DNA from: Mesostigma viride
Taxonomy: Eukaryota > Streptophyta > Mesostigmatophyceae > Mesostigmatales > Mesostigmataceae
Direction of reading: 5' to 3'
NCBI GenBank assembly: GCA_009746045.1
Contig: RPFO01000369.1
Span: forward strand, 59,749-123,748
DNA: 64,000 nucleotides
This document shows positions 10,543 to 22,818 of the stretch, one piece after another. Under the pieces are notes generated by a model. That model made no database searches, had not been told where the DNA came from, and saw only the letters and a list, made by a program, of their open reading frames with translations. A program made the position numbers and the translations under genes. Every line of letters starts with the position of its first letter. Position 1 is the stretch's first letter.

Positions 10543-12313
10543 TTAAGCCTCCCACGGTCCTAAATTTAGGACTTTGTCCTAAATCGTCCTAGTGGTCACT
10601 ATAACCGAGGTACCGGGGGGGGGGGTCACTATATGGACCTTACCCCATGTCCACCGTACCCGGCATGATGTACCCGACCCGTGGTACCGGCACATGGTAC
10701 CCGGATTCCGTACCCGGGTACCGGGTATAATGGCGGGAAAGTAGGTACCTCGACCAAAAATATAACCGATTTTGGAGCGAAAAAGTGGGTGCGGGAATGA
10801 AGTGAGGTGGATATGGCGACCTGACAATCGTGGCCGGCGTTTTCACGCGCGTTTATCATTTCGGGCGCCCAGTAGCAAAAACGAAAGGTTGTTAGTTATG
10901 CTTAAAGGCTGTGAATATTTTCTGCGCAAGTTTTTATGTGTAGCGCTGTAGCACAGCGGCACAACACAAATGGGTCGCAGATCGCCTGCTCGCGGAGGGT
11001 CGATTTTGGCACAAACATGTTAGTGTATTAGCAATGGTGGTGCGAATCAAGCCAGGAAATTTTTGTGGACGATTTTTATTATAGTCTGGAGTTTAGAAAC
11101 GGAGTATTTGACATGGGAGCGCCTGGGCCGTGATATTCTTGCCCGATTTCCATTGTCGACCATGTTTTAGGGACGTTCAGGCTGGGCAGCGAGCGCACCT
11201 TATAGGTCTTCACTTTCGGTATTTCTTGGACCTAGAACGCAGCACAAGCGTGGTTTATATCATTGTCGAACCGGTTGGCCAGCTTTGGTGCGCTCAGCTC
11301 TCGGAAAGCTGACCTCGCTGCGGATTTCAGCGACTTTTTTGCAACCATCTGGAATGAGGCGACGTAAGTAGCAGGTACGTGCCGGGTTGTCCTAGATCAT
11401 GAGTGTAACTGGCAACGCTGTCGTGGTGTTTTGAGTCAGCCAGCTATGCCTAAAAAGAGGGGACGCTCTCTGTGCACATAACTGTCACACATAGTTGGTT
11501 TACGTCATACAATTTTTTACGTCTCTATCTTCGTCGTCCGCTGCAGCTAAAACACACATGCGTAAGAGCAGTTTTACTCATGTGTTAGTTATAAACCATG
11601 GTCCTATGGCCTGCAGTCGTTCAGGGTGTTCTCAGACAGTATATACAGTATGGTTTACGTGTTACATGCACCCTGAATTCGCTCACAAAGCGTTGCATGT
11701 TAGCACACCGTTGTTTTGTAACTTGATTTGGCTGCATTCATGTGTTAGTTGCAATGCAAATGCATTGTTTTTTCATCGCTGGGTGGTGGCCAGCATGTCC
11801 GTGATGTCAAAGAAGGTTTGGCATATGCTTAGAGAAAGTTTACCGCAAGGGGTGGGCCATGTTCAAGCCGGGCAACCTCAGCAACCATGCAACCGTATAT
11901 TGCATTACCTGCACCATCTGTGACACCGTTAAGCACGCGTATATATAGAGGCAGCCACAGCAGGGTATGGCCTTGTTATACGCTGCCCCGCCATCCCAAG
12001 GCCTCGTAGGGTCCCCTAGCGCTTGTAAGATGCTCAAGGGACCGTGTGGATAGCATGGTCATGCGTTGACACTAATTGGTCCTAATGGTCCTAAAACCCA
12101 CATTTTGGCCAAATTCGCGCTTTGAGGTCTGGCAGGTGGCAGGGCCCATTCATGCACTAAATGTAATTATTTGACCCCAGGTTTTTGATAGAAACTAAAA
12201 AAGTGTGTTATCTGTCATGGGCACGAATGCCAGGGTCAAATTTTAATGTTTGCATATATATATTTTAATTCCACTTGGTCCTAAATTTAGGACTTTTACT
12301 GGGAAGATGGACA
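10543..12313. mobile_element. 1771-bp insertion of unknown class inside the LTR, copy 1
   Basis: Comparing the two LTRs of the host element shows this block is absent from LTR 8093-8720, where the sequence reads GAATTATTGGCGCC. In the filled site ATTGG occurs on both sides (10538-10542 and 12314-12318), a 5-bp target duplication. The ends, TTAAGCC and GATGGACA, are not inverted repeats. A perfect 16-bp palindrome GTCCTAAATTTAGGAC lies close to each end (10557-10572 and 12278-12293). Near the left end, 10606-10730 is full of GTACCCGG and GGTACC motifs. The only notable ORF (11495-11923, 142 codons) is unrecognised. Confidence 0.6.
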
Positions 12314-12591
12314 ATTGGCGCCTGTCCTATATGGGCCATGCGCCACATGACACGACATGGATTGTACTACAGTGCCGTATAGTGACCAGGCACATATATA
12401 TGAAAAGACACATAACTTTCTACCTAGAGCTCAGATCAAGGTGATTCTAGTGGCAAAGTTGTAGCCAAACATGAGCTCTACGCAGTCATACTGGCGTTGT
12501 AGGTTGTTCTGACTTAACTACGGACTACCCGAACTTTATCTAGATTAGTAAGTGCTAGACTTGTCAGGCATATTGGGGCATATTCCTGACA

Positions 12592-13011
12592 GTCCCCAGC
12601 CCCAACCACCCCCCCTCGGCGGAAGGCAATTGCAAAGTTTGCTGGCCAGCAGCAATTTCCGAAGAAAAAGCCGCAGGCCGCGGACCGAGACACGGGTCGC
12701 CAGTGCCAGCCATCCGGCTCCAACCCGGGGTGCAAGCATCCCCAGGTACGGAGCACCAGCTCGCGCACTGGGCCGACCAAGCGACAGTTGAGCACCTGTC
12801 ACGGCATCCGGCCCACCAAAGACCCCAAGCTGGGGAAAAGGTGCGGACCGGAGGTAATCATTTTCTTTTCTTTTAGTTAACCGAGCGAGGAACTACGCCT
12901 GGCCGGTTAACAACTGGAAGTCTCACCACTGGCCAAGTGGCCAGTGCAACCAGTGCTTTTGGGATTTTGCTCCGCAGCACCCATAGCTGCGGCTGCCGCC
13001 GCAACGACAAC
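12592..13011 (+). other. Coding-like segment with Cys/His spacing, unknown function
   Basis: On the + strand one frame reads from about CKFAGQQQFPKKK through SGSNPGCKHPQ to CHGIRPTKDPKLGKRCGPE and then meets GTAATC, a possible splice donor at 12856. The Cys/His pattern suggests a small metal-binding module, but I cannot name one. Copies lie at 18478-18898 and inverted at about 21417-21806. The inverted copy lacks a 28-base stretch present here at about 12983-13010. Confidence 0.3.
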
Positions 13012-13433
13012 GAGCAAAGAAAGAGGCCGACAAAACCAGCCAGAGCGGCTTTTAGTCGCAAAACCTCCCTTATCCCTAGCTAACTGACGTCATTAAACCC
13101 TTATGTTTAGTGGATGCTAGTAAGACGCTAACCGTACAGACCGGGGGTAGAATATCCCGAATCTGCACGGCTAGTATTAAATAATGCGTAGGTTGTTCTT
13201 TTCAGGGGCACTGCACCTCACGCCCCGTTCCGCCCGGGTATAATCAACCCAAGCGCGGAACGCACATTTTATTTAATTCATTTTTCAACCATGCACTATA
13301 TTGCATCTACTAATCACAAAAGCTCTAGCCAAACAGCTACGAGTAAACACTACGACCTATAAGCCGCTCATCCAGCGGCCTCTTGTTCCCGCATTCACGT
13401 ATAGAAGAAACTCCGTTCAAAGAACCCCGATTC

Positions 13434-13547
13434 ATGTCCCACGTAGCTCCCACAAAAACCAGCATCTTCATTAAAACAATAAGTGGAAGCATACATGTGA
13501 CACTAATTGACATGCCCGGAGGCACGCCGTTCAAGGCCCTTCATGAA
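13434..13547 (+). CDS. Ubiquitin-like exon, copy 3 (second tandem unit)
   Basis: This is the tandem-duplicated counterpart of 7547-7660, with the same frame and the same GTACGT donor-like end. The upstream flank is also duplicated. Confidence 0.4.
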
Positions 13548-13979
13548 GTACGTTGCCCAATCACCCCCGCCCTGGCTTTCCCTTGAAGCCGCACTCCACC
13601 TTGCTCGTTGTCACAAGTGACCGCCCTGCCGCAAAACGGGAGCCCCCCCACATCGGGAGGCGTGTGCCCGGCGGCTGTGGATGCATGGCCAGGCCCAAAA
13701 AGGCCCAGCGCATTTGCACTGCGATTGCGCACGGCCAGCCTATCATGACCCCTCTCGGGGCCCCGAGTCGGTACCGCTATGGCCGTCTCCCCATAGACCC
13801 GGGGTGCTTCGAGAAAAAACGTGGACCTAGCCCAGGCCCCGCCAGCCCGGATGCCCGAGGCCACAGCCCCAGGCACCTGGCTGAACGAGAGTCCGTTCAG
13901 CCAAGACCGCATTCCCCCCCGAGGTTTCTATGCGTGGGGAAAAAATTTCTAGCTTAGGCGCTTTTCCCATCGCCGTCCC

Positions 13980-16900
13980 TGTCAAAAATGTCATGCTATG
14001 ACCATGGGAGGTTGTTGATATTACATTAATAATGATGACCTCATTTACGACTTTGTCATGATGGAAATATTTTGTCAACCACCATGGCTGAAAGGTGCCA
14101 TCTTCTAGAATAGTGGTGGTCAGAAAAGATGTCTGGCGTGTAGCCCAGCCACCACCTATATGGCTGGTCGGCAGGACCACAACATAACATGACACCACAA
14201 CTTAACATGACAGCTAGGCAACACTTACTTAACCAGTGCTAGATGCTGCCTGCTGGCAAATCATGGTTGTACCATGGCAGACAGAATTAGGTACGCCTAG
14301 CTGACGGTCCAGGTACCACGAATTGAATTATTGGCGCCTGTCCTATATGGGCCATGCGCCACATGACACGACATGGATTGTACTACAGTGCCGTATAGTG
14401 ACCAGGCACATATATATGAAAAGACTCATAACTTTCTACCTAGAGCTCAGATCAAGGTGATTCTAGTGGCAAAGTTGTAGCCAAACATGAGCTCTACGCA
14501 GTCATACTGGCGTTGTAGGTTGTTCTGACTTAACTACGGACTACCCGAACTTTATCTAGATTAGTAAGTGCTAGACTTGTCAGGCATATTGGGGCATATT
14601 CCTGACATGCCCCTTGCACCAAATGCCGTATACAAGCTCACCCCCCCTGGCAAGTAACACATGGATAGTGAGGGTAGTCGGGTATAAAGAAACCCAAGCT
14701 CTCCCCCCTTACACGGCTAACCCGGTCATGCTGAAAGGAGAAATAGGCAAGAGTAGCAGTTGGAGCTAAGGGTCACATGGCCCCCAAGTGGCCCTGGGAG
14801 TGCGCCAGGTGAAGAACAGGGTGCCCCAGGTCACGTAGAAATACTGGGAAAAAACAAGGACTGGATCCAGCTCGGCCCCGTGTGTAGATGCCCCTGGAAG
14901 GGTGCCCCCCTTGGAGTAATAATCAGCAGAAATCGTGGACGTAAAAGCTGGTAATGGCAGGAGTCGCTCTGGAATCATTTATCAGGAGCTGGCGACGACC
15001 GCAGTGGGTGTGAGCAGCTACAGGCACCTAGCTGCAGTGACTACTAACCGCTGACTAGACGGCTGCGTACTGCTGGCTGGTGGCATTGATGCTGGTCTGA
15101 AGTGGCGATTTGGCTGGCAGGTACGTGCAGCTGGCTGCAACTACTACTAAGAGCTGATCAGGCTGCTGTGTGTTGCTGGCTGCTGCGACTGTGTGCTGCC
15201 ATGCTGATGGGGTGCTGGTAGGTATCTGCAGCTGGTTGCAACAACTACCACAAGCGAGTCAGGCTGTGGTGTGTGGCTGACTGCTGCTACTATATCCTAT
15301 CATGCTGTATGGCGCGTGCTGGGTACTGCACTACGGCTGCGTGCGGCAGTTGGCTGTCACTGGCCACTTAACTAATGACGGCTGCTGCGGCTGGCGAGCG
15401 GCATTTAAACGAGCTGTTTCCCATTGAAGAAAAGCCAAGGGTGCGAGAGGAGAACCAGGTGGATGCTGCAAGATTTCCCCGCACCGACATGGGATGGAGC
15501 ATTGTAGTTGATGCCGTTGTAGTGGTCCGTGCATAGCTGCTCATGTACGATGGTGCTTCCAAACCATGGCGACTGGCAAAAAATCTGAATAATGCTTGGC
15601 TGGAACTAGGAAAAAGAAACCCCATGTCGCCTGGAAGGTGGCCCACCGTTTAAAACATTTGTGGTCGCTTTATATAGGCGCCATCAAGCTCGTTGTATTC
15701 TCAGAAGAACAAAGGGGTCTTGGGCTTTGCAAGGCTGGTCACGGCTGGCAACCGGTAGTCACCCAGGGTAATAAAATAAAGCGTGAACCGCTGCGCCCAA
15801 GTGCCGACAATGTAGAAATCTGAATGTTTAGTGAAGCTCGTGCAAGAGGTCGTTTAAGGTCGAAATTCGGAGCAAACAGGGCCTGCCGCAAGAAAATTCG
15901 TAGCCGACGCAATACTCCACGGAATGACGCCGGACTTGGTTCAATAGATGCGCAATTTGATGCTGATTCCGTGGACATGTTGAGTGGCACCAACGGATTA
16001 GAATTCCGAAAGTTCTTGCCGAAATGCTGCCCAGGCAAAAATTTGCCCGATTTGGAAAGATCACAACCCCCCTCCCTCCGATACCATGTCAAAAATGTCA
16101 TGCTATGACCATGGGAGGTTGTTGATATTACATTAATAATGATGACCTCATTTACGACTTTGTCATGATGGAAATATTTTGTCAACCACCATGGCTGAAA
16201 GGTGCCATCTTCTAGAATAGTGGTGGTCAGAAAAGATGTCTGGCGTGTAGCCCAGCCACCACCTATATGGCTGGTCGGCAGGACCACAACATAATTAACT
16301 TAACATGACAGCTAGGCAACACTTAACCAGTGCTAGATGCTGCCTGCTGGCAAATCATGGTTGTACCATGGCAGACAGAATTAGGTACGCCTAGCTGACG
16401 GTCCAGGTACCACGAATTGAATTATTGGTTAAGCCTCCCACGGTCCTAAATTTAGGACTTTGTCCTAAATCGTCCTAGTGGTCACTATAACCGAGGTACC
16501 GGGGGGGGGGGTCACTATATGGACCTTACCCCATGTCCACCGTACCCGGCATGATGTACCCGACCCGTGGTACCGGCACATGGTACCCGGATTCCGTACC
16601 CGGGTACCGGGTATAATGGCGGGAAAGTAGGTACCTCGACCAAAAATATAACCGATTTTGGAGCGAAAAAGTGGGTGCGGGAATGAAGTGAGGTGGATAT
16701 GGCGACCTGACAATCGTGGCCGGCGTTTTCACGCGCGTTTATCATTTCGGGCGCCCAGTAGCAAAAACGAAAGGTTGTTAGTTATGCTTAAAGGCTGTGA
16801 ATATTTTCTGCGCAAGTTTTTATGTGTAGCGCTGTAGCACAGCGGCACAACACAAATGGGTCGCAGATCGCCTGCTCGCGGAGGGTCGATTTTGGCACAA

Positions 16901-18477
16901 ACATGTTAGTGTATTAGCAATGGTGGTGCGAATCAAGCCAGGAAATTTTTGTGGACGATTTTTATTATAGTCTGGAGTTTAGAAACGGAGTATTTGACAT
17001 GGGAGCGCCTGGGCCGTGATATTCTTGCCCGATTTCCATTGTCGACCATGTTTTAGGGACGTTCAGGCTGGGCAGCGAGCGCACCTTATAGGTCTTCACT
17101 TTCGGTATTTCTTGGACCTAGAACGCAGCACAAGCGTGGTTTATATCATTGTCGAACCGGTTGGCCAGCTTTGGTGCGCTCAGCTCTCGGAAAGCTGACC
17201 TCGCTGCGGATTTCAGCGACTTTTTTGCAACCATCTGGAATGAGGCGACGTAAGTAGCAGGTACGTGCCGGGTTGTCCTAGATCATGAGTGTAACTGGCA
17301 ACGCTGTCGTGGTGTTTTGAGTCAGCCAGCTATGCCTAAAAAGAGGGGACGCTCTCTGTGCACATAACTGTCACACATAGTTGGTTTACGTCATACAATT
17401 TTTTACGTCTCTATCTTCGTCGTCCGCTGCAGCTAAAACACACATGCGTAAGAGCAGTTTTACTCATGTGTTAGTTATAAACCATGGTCCTATGGCCTGC
17501 AGTCGTTCAGGGTGTTCTCAGACAGTATATACAGTATGGTTTACGTGTTACATGCACCCTGAATTCGCTCACAAAGCGTTGCATGTTAGCACACCGTTGT
17601 TTTGTAACTTGATTTGGCTGCATTCATGTGTTAGTTGCAATGCAAATGCATTGTTTTTTCATCGCTGGGTGGTGGCCAGCATGTCCGTGATGTCAAAGAA
17701 GGTTTGGCATATGCTTAGAGAAAGTTTACCGCAAGGGGTGGGCCATGTTCAAGCCGGGCAACCTCAGCAACCATGCAACCGTATATTGCATTACCTGCAC
17801 CATCTGTGACACCGTTAAGCACGCGTATATATAGAGGCAGCCACAGCAGGGTATGGCCTTGTTATACGCTGCCCCGCCATCCCAAGGCCTCGTAGGGTCC
17901 CCTAGCGCTTGTAAGATGCTCAAGGGACCGTGTGGATAGCATGGTCATGCGTTGACACTAATTGGTCCTAATGGTCCTAAAACCCACATTTTGGCCAAAT
18001 TCGCGCTTTGAGGTCTGGCAGGTGGCAGGGCCCATTCATGCACTAAATGTAATTATTTGACCCCAGGTTTTTGATAGAAACTAAAAAAGTGTGTTATCTG
18101 TCATGGGCACGAATGCCAGGGTCAAATTTTAATGTTTGCATATATATATTTTAATTCCACTTGGTCCTAAATTTAGGACTTTTACTGGGAAGATGGACAA
18201 TTGGCGCCTGTCCTATATGGGCCATGCGCCACATGACACGACATGGATTGTACTACAGTGCCGTATAGTGACCAGGCACATATATATGAAAAGACACATA
18301 ACTTTCTACCTAGAGCTCAGATCAAGGTGATTCTAGTGGCAAAGTTGTAGCCAAACATGAGCTCTACGCAGTCATACTGGCGTTGTAGGTTGTTCTGACT
18401 TAACTACGGACTACCCGAACTTTATCTAGATTAGTAAGTGCTAGACTTGTCAGGCATATTGGGGCATATTCCTGACA
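13980..18477 (-). mobile_element. Small non-autonomous LTR retrotransposon, tandem copy 2
   Basis: The second copy of the element at 8093-12591 was produced by the 5887-bp tandem duplication, not by a new insertion: its GTCCC flanks, primer site and nested insertion are all at the same relative positions. LTRs start at 13980 and 16087 and the element ends at 18477, followed by GTCCC at 18478-18482. Confidence 0.85.
16429..18199. mobile_element. 1771-bp insertion of unknown class, copy 2
   Basis: This is the duplicate of 10543-12313, with identical ATTGG flanks and palindromes, carried along in the tandem duplication. Confidence 0.6.
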
Positions 18478-18898
18478 GTCCCCAGCCCCAACCACCCCCC
18501 CCTCGGCGGAAGGCAATTGCAAAGTTTGCTGGCCAGCAGCAATTTCCGAAGAAAAAGCCGCAGGCCGCGGACCGAGACACGGGTCGCCAGTGCCAGCCAT
18601 CCGGCTCCAACCCGGGGTGCAAGCATCCCCAGGTACGGAGCACCAGCTCGCGCACTGGGCCGACCAAGCGACAGTTGAGCACCTGTCACGGCATCCGGCC
18701 CACCAAAGACCCCAAGCTGGGGAAAAGGTGCGGACCGGAGGTAATCATTTTCTTTTCTTTTAGTTAACCGAGCGAGGAACTACGCCTGGCCGGTTAACAA
18801 CTGGAAGTCTCACCACTGGCCAAGTGGCCAGTGCAACCAGTGCTTTTGGGATTTTGCTCCGCAGCACCCATAGCTGCGGCTGCCGCCGCAACGACAAC

Positions 18899-19634
18899 GA
18901 GCAAAGAAAGAGGCCGACAAAACCAGCCAGAGCGGCTTTTAGTCGCAAAACCTCCCTTATCCCTAGCTAACTGACGTCATTAAACCCTTATGTTTAGTGG
19001 ATGCTAGTAAGACGCTAACCGTACAGACCGGGGGTAGAATATCCCGAATCTGCACGGCTAGTATTAAATAATGCGTAGGTTGTTCTTTTCAGGGGCACTG
19101 CACCTCACGCCCCGTTCCGCCCGGGTATAATCAACCCAAGCGCGGAACGCACATTTTATTTAATTCATTTTTCAACCATGCACTATATTGCATCTACTAA
19201 TCACAAAAGCTCTAGCCAAACAGCTACGAGTAAACACTACGACCTATAAGCCGCTCATCCAGCGGCCTCTTGTTCCCGCATTCACGTATAGAAGAAACTC
19301 CGTTCAAAGAACCCCGATTCTTCTATACGTGAATGCGGGAACAAGAGGCCGCTGGATGAGCGGCTTATAGGTCGTAGTGTTTACTCGTAGCTGTTTGGCT
19401 AGAGCTTTTGTGATTAGTAGATGCAATATAGTGCATGGTTGAAAAATGAATTAAATAAAATGTGCGTTCCGCGCTTGGGTTGATTATACCCGGGCGGAAC
19501 GGGGCGTGAGGTGCAGTGCCCCTGAAAAGAACAACCTACGCATTATTTAATACTAGCCGTGCAGATTCGGGATATTCTACCCCCGGTCTGTACGGTTAGC
19601 GTCTTACTAGCATCCACTAAACATAAGGGTTTAA
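18899..19634. repeat. Centre of the large palindrome
   Basis: The left arm (18899-19293) and right arm (from 19321) are inverted copies separated by 27 bases (19294-19320). That spacer is itself the next 27 bases of the left-hand unit, as expected from a template switch or fold-back repair. The right arm continues through a piggyBac-like insertion at 19635-21333 and resumes to about 22932. Confidence 0.9.
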
Positions 19635-21333
19635 CCCCTAAATGGTCTTGCTGCCGATTTTCCGCCAAAAAGTGACTTACAGCCGATTTGTCGGCACCTA
19701 CTCGGGGGACCAGTTTGCGAGAATACTATTGGGAATTAGGAAACGTTTAGCTGAGAAGAATGAAAGTTTATAAGTTTCTCCAGAACATGATACTAGGGTT
19801 TGCTATATTTTGACCAAGTTTAACAGGTGTTCCAGACCGTCAAAGTACAAGGGGTCAGGGTACTTTTTCACGTACAACGTGCATTCCGGAAAACGACGAC
19901 CTGGCCATGGCGGCTTGCGCCCACGCATGGCATTTACGTTTGCGTTCGAATTTTCTGGCCAAACTTAGGGTATTGATTTTATACGTCCTAAAGATCATAC
20001 AGGCCAATTTTTGGTTCGCGGGAATGCCATTTGATAGGTGTCGGCAGCGTTCTTGCTGGAAAAAACTGCGATCAGGCCGGACGATAGAAACGTTGACAGC
20101 AATACCTTTCCGGCGTATTTTAAAGGATATATCGGTTTCTTTGTACTTTTTATGATACATATTAGTCGTAAACGTGCAAGGGTGGCCAGAAATCGCCGAA
20201 TCCAGCGACCATGCTGCACAACTTTGGTGTGCCGAAATGCGCCATTTTGCGGCCACCGCCTGGGCCAAGGTAACGCCATCCATGCCTGGTAAAGCTTAAG
20301 CATCGTTTTCCTATCGATGTTTGACGTTTATATATACGTTCTAGCTTGTGTAGCACATTCTTCTTGCATTATTCATGCTCTTTCTTGACCCTGGCCTGGC
20401 CCCTTTCTAAAACACCCTTCTTAGATGCTTCCCTCAGTCAGTTGACCTGCCACAGGGTGATGGTGATAAGTTTTAGAGGCTGTATGGGTTTGAATACCTC
20501 CATATATGTTTGTTATACATTTCCCACACACATATTGCATGAGTGTGAGGCAGTTGGCTGGTCTCTGTGGCATCATCAAGCATGTAACCGGTGAGTAGAA
20601 GCTTCCCATTGTCAGCATGTGCCACCAGGTGTGCTGGCCATCACCTGGAAAGCTATAGCAGCTTAGGCCTAGTTTATCCTTGCTAGGGCAGGCTGAAATA
20701 GGCTTAAAATCACTAGTTTGTTGGTGGCTGCCTCCTAGAATGCATGCCTTGCGTAGGGTATCCGTACCACGTTACCTACGTGCATGGACAAGGTGGCACC
20801 TGCACATAGGTGCCATGTAAGGGCAGTGTGATGATGCAGTTATGTTTCCCCATCATTGTGGAAGGGAAATGTATTGTTTGGCATGGTTGGGGGCCATATT
20901 AGTAGGTATTAGTAGGTAGTATGCCCACTCCTACCCCCTTGGTTGCTTTTTACCAACGGTACCCCTATGGGCTGTACTGGGTGTAACTGCTGGTATACCC
21001 ACCCAAATGATGACCCCAATGGCTCAAACTGTTCAGCAACTAATTGTTTATCATCCCTGAAGTGGTAGGTGCCTAGCTCTTACAACATAATTCAAAATGC
21101 ACATTCTACCAAAAATGAAAACGCTCGTCTTGACCCCCCTGACTTTGACGGCAGTTATACATGGCCTACGATGAATATATGTGAGGTTGTGATATATCAT
21201 GGCTTAGGGCAACTCATGGACATGCTTGCCCCCCAAGGACAGCCATTGGATATTGCTAGGTTGTACAGGGGCTGGTTTACAAAATAGGTGAGTTACTGCC
21301 GATTTATCGGCAGCATTTCCGCCCATTTAGGGG
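19635..21333. mobile_element. piggyBac-like non-autonomous element, 1699 bp, with TTAA duplication
   Basis: The left end is CCCCTAAATGG and the right end CCCATTTAGGGG, inverted, with TTAA on each side (19631-19634 and 21334-21337). The uninterrupted arm at about 7210 and 22690 reads GGGTTTAATGACG, confirming a single TTAA before insertion. Subterminal TGCCGATTT/TCGGCA repeats occur inside both ends (about 19652-19695 and 21299-21313). Inside I find no DDD transposase; the ORFs of 60-142 codons are unrecognised. TTAA specificity and CCC...GGG ends are hallmarks of the piggyBac superfamily. Confidence 0.8.
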
Positions 21334-22238
21334 TTAATGACGTCAGTTAGCTAGGGATAAGGGAGGTTTTGCGACTAAAAGCCGCTCTGGCTGGTTTTGT
21401 CGGCCTCTTTCTTTGCTCTGGGTGCTGCGGAGCAAAATCCCAAAAGCACTGGTTGCACTGGCCACTTGGCCAGTGGTGAGACTTCCAGTTGTTAACCGGC
21501 CAGGCGTAGTTCCTCGCCCGGTTAACTAAAAGAAAAGAAAATGATTACCTCCGGTCCGCACCTTTTCCCCAGCTTGGGGTCTTTGGTGGGCCGGATGCCG
21601 TGACAGGTGCTCAACTGTCGCTTGGTCGGCCCAGTGCGCGAGCTGGTGCTCCGTACCTGGGGATGCTTGCACCCCGGGTTGGAGCCGGATGGCTGGCACT
21701 GGCGACCCGTGTCTCGGTCCGCGGCCTGCGGCTTTTTCTTCGGAAATTGCTGCTGGCCAGCAAACTTTGCAATTGCCTTCCGCCGAGGGGGGGGTGGTTG
21801 GGGCTGGGGACGGCGATGGGAAAAGCGCCTAAGCTAGAAATTTTTTCCCCACGCATAGAAACCTCGGGGGGGAATGCGGTCTTGGCTGAACGGACTCTCG
21901 TTCAGCCAGGTGCCTGGGGCTGTGGCCTCGGGCATCCGGGCTGGCGGGGCCTGGGCTAGGTCCACGTTTTTTCTCGAAGCACCCCGGGTCTATGGGGAGA
22001 CGGCCATAGCGGTACCGACTCGGGGCCCCGAGAGGGGTCATGATAGGCTGGCCGTGCGCAATCGCAGTGCAAATGCGCTGGGCCTTTTTGGGCCTGGCCA
22101 TGCATCCACAGCCGCCGGGCACACGCCTCCCGATGTGGGGGGGCTCCCGTTTTGCGGCAGGGCGGTCACTTGTGACAACGAGCAAGGTGGAGTGCGGCTT
22201 CAAGGGAAAGCCAGGGCGGGGGTGATTGGGCAACGTAC

Positions 22239-22352
22239 TTCATGAAGGGCCTTGAACGGCGTGCCTCCGGGCATGTCAATTAGTGTCACATGTATGCTTC
22301 CACTTATTGTTTTAATGAAGATGCTGGTTTTTGTGGGAGCTACGTGGGACAT
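22239..22352 (-). CDS. Ubiquitin-like exon, copy 4 (inverted)
   Basis: This is the inverted copy of the 114-nt segment, lying in the palindrome right arm, with an intact frame and the GTACGT donor-like site at its 3' end. Confidence 0.4.
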
Positions 22353-22818
22353 GAATCGGGGTTCTTTGAACGGAGTTTCTTCTATACGTGAATGCGGGAA
22401 CAAGAGGCCGCTGGATGAGCGGCTTATAGGTCGTAGTGTTTACTCGTAGCTGTTTGGCTAGAGCTTTTGTGATTAGTAGATGCAATATAGTGCATGGTTG
22501 AAAAATGAATTAAATAAAATGTGCGTTCCGCGCTTGGGTTGATTATACCCGGGCGGAACGGGGCGTGAGGTGCAGTGCCCCTGAAAAGAACAACCTACGC
22601 ATTATTTAATACTAGCCGTGCAGATTCGGGATATTCTACCCCCGGTCTGTACGGTTAGCGTCTTACTAGCATCCACTAAACATAAGGGTTTAATGACGTC
22701 AGTTAGCTAGGGATAAGGGAGGTTTTGCGACTAAAAGCCGCTCTGGCTGGTTTTGTCGGCCTCTTTCTTTGCTCCCCACCCACCCACCCGTGTCTTGGTT
22801 GCCTCTAGGGCAACGTAC

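Larger units (their letters stand above)
8093..12591 (-). mobile_element. Small non-autonomous LTR retrotransposon (LARD/TRIM-like), tandem copy 1
   Basis: The element has LTRs at 8093-8720 and 10201-12591; the second is enlarged by a 1771-bp insertion. Both LTRs begin TGTCA and end TGACA, and the element is flanked by the 5-bp duplication GTCCC (8088-8092 and 12592-12596). The inverted copy at 21807-21811 lacks the element and has one GTCCC, giving a true empty site. Read on the minus strand, TGGTATCGGAGGG directly follows the LTR (10200 back to 10188), matching the initiator-Met tRNA primer site. The 1.48-kb interior has no Gag or Pol; at about 9130-9420 it holds three diverged tandem repeats of roughly 100 bp rich in GCTG. 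Confidence 0.85.
7125..18898. repeat. Two tandem copies of a 5887-bp unit (7125-13011 and 13012-18898)
   Basis: Everything from the GAGCAAAGAAAG start to the next such site is repeated nearly base for base, and a third partial copy runs from 18899 to the palindrome centre at about 19320. The unit contains a ubiquitin-like exon, GC-rich coding-like sequence, a complete LTR element and a nested insertion, all duplicated together. Only about one base of length difference is seen between copies (at 8093-10201 against 13980-16087), so the duplication is recent, or the assembly has duplicated a unit. Confidence 0.9.
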
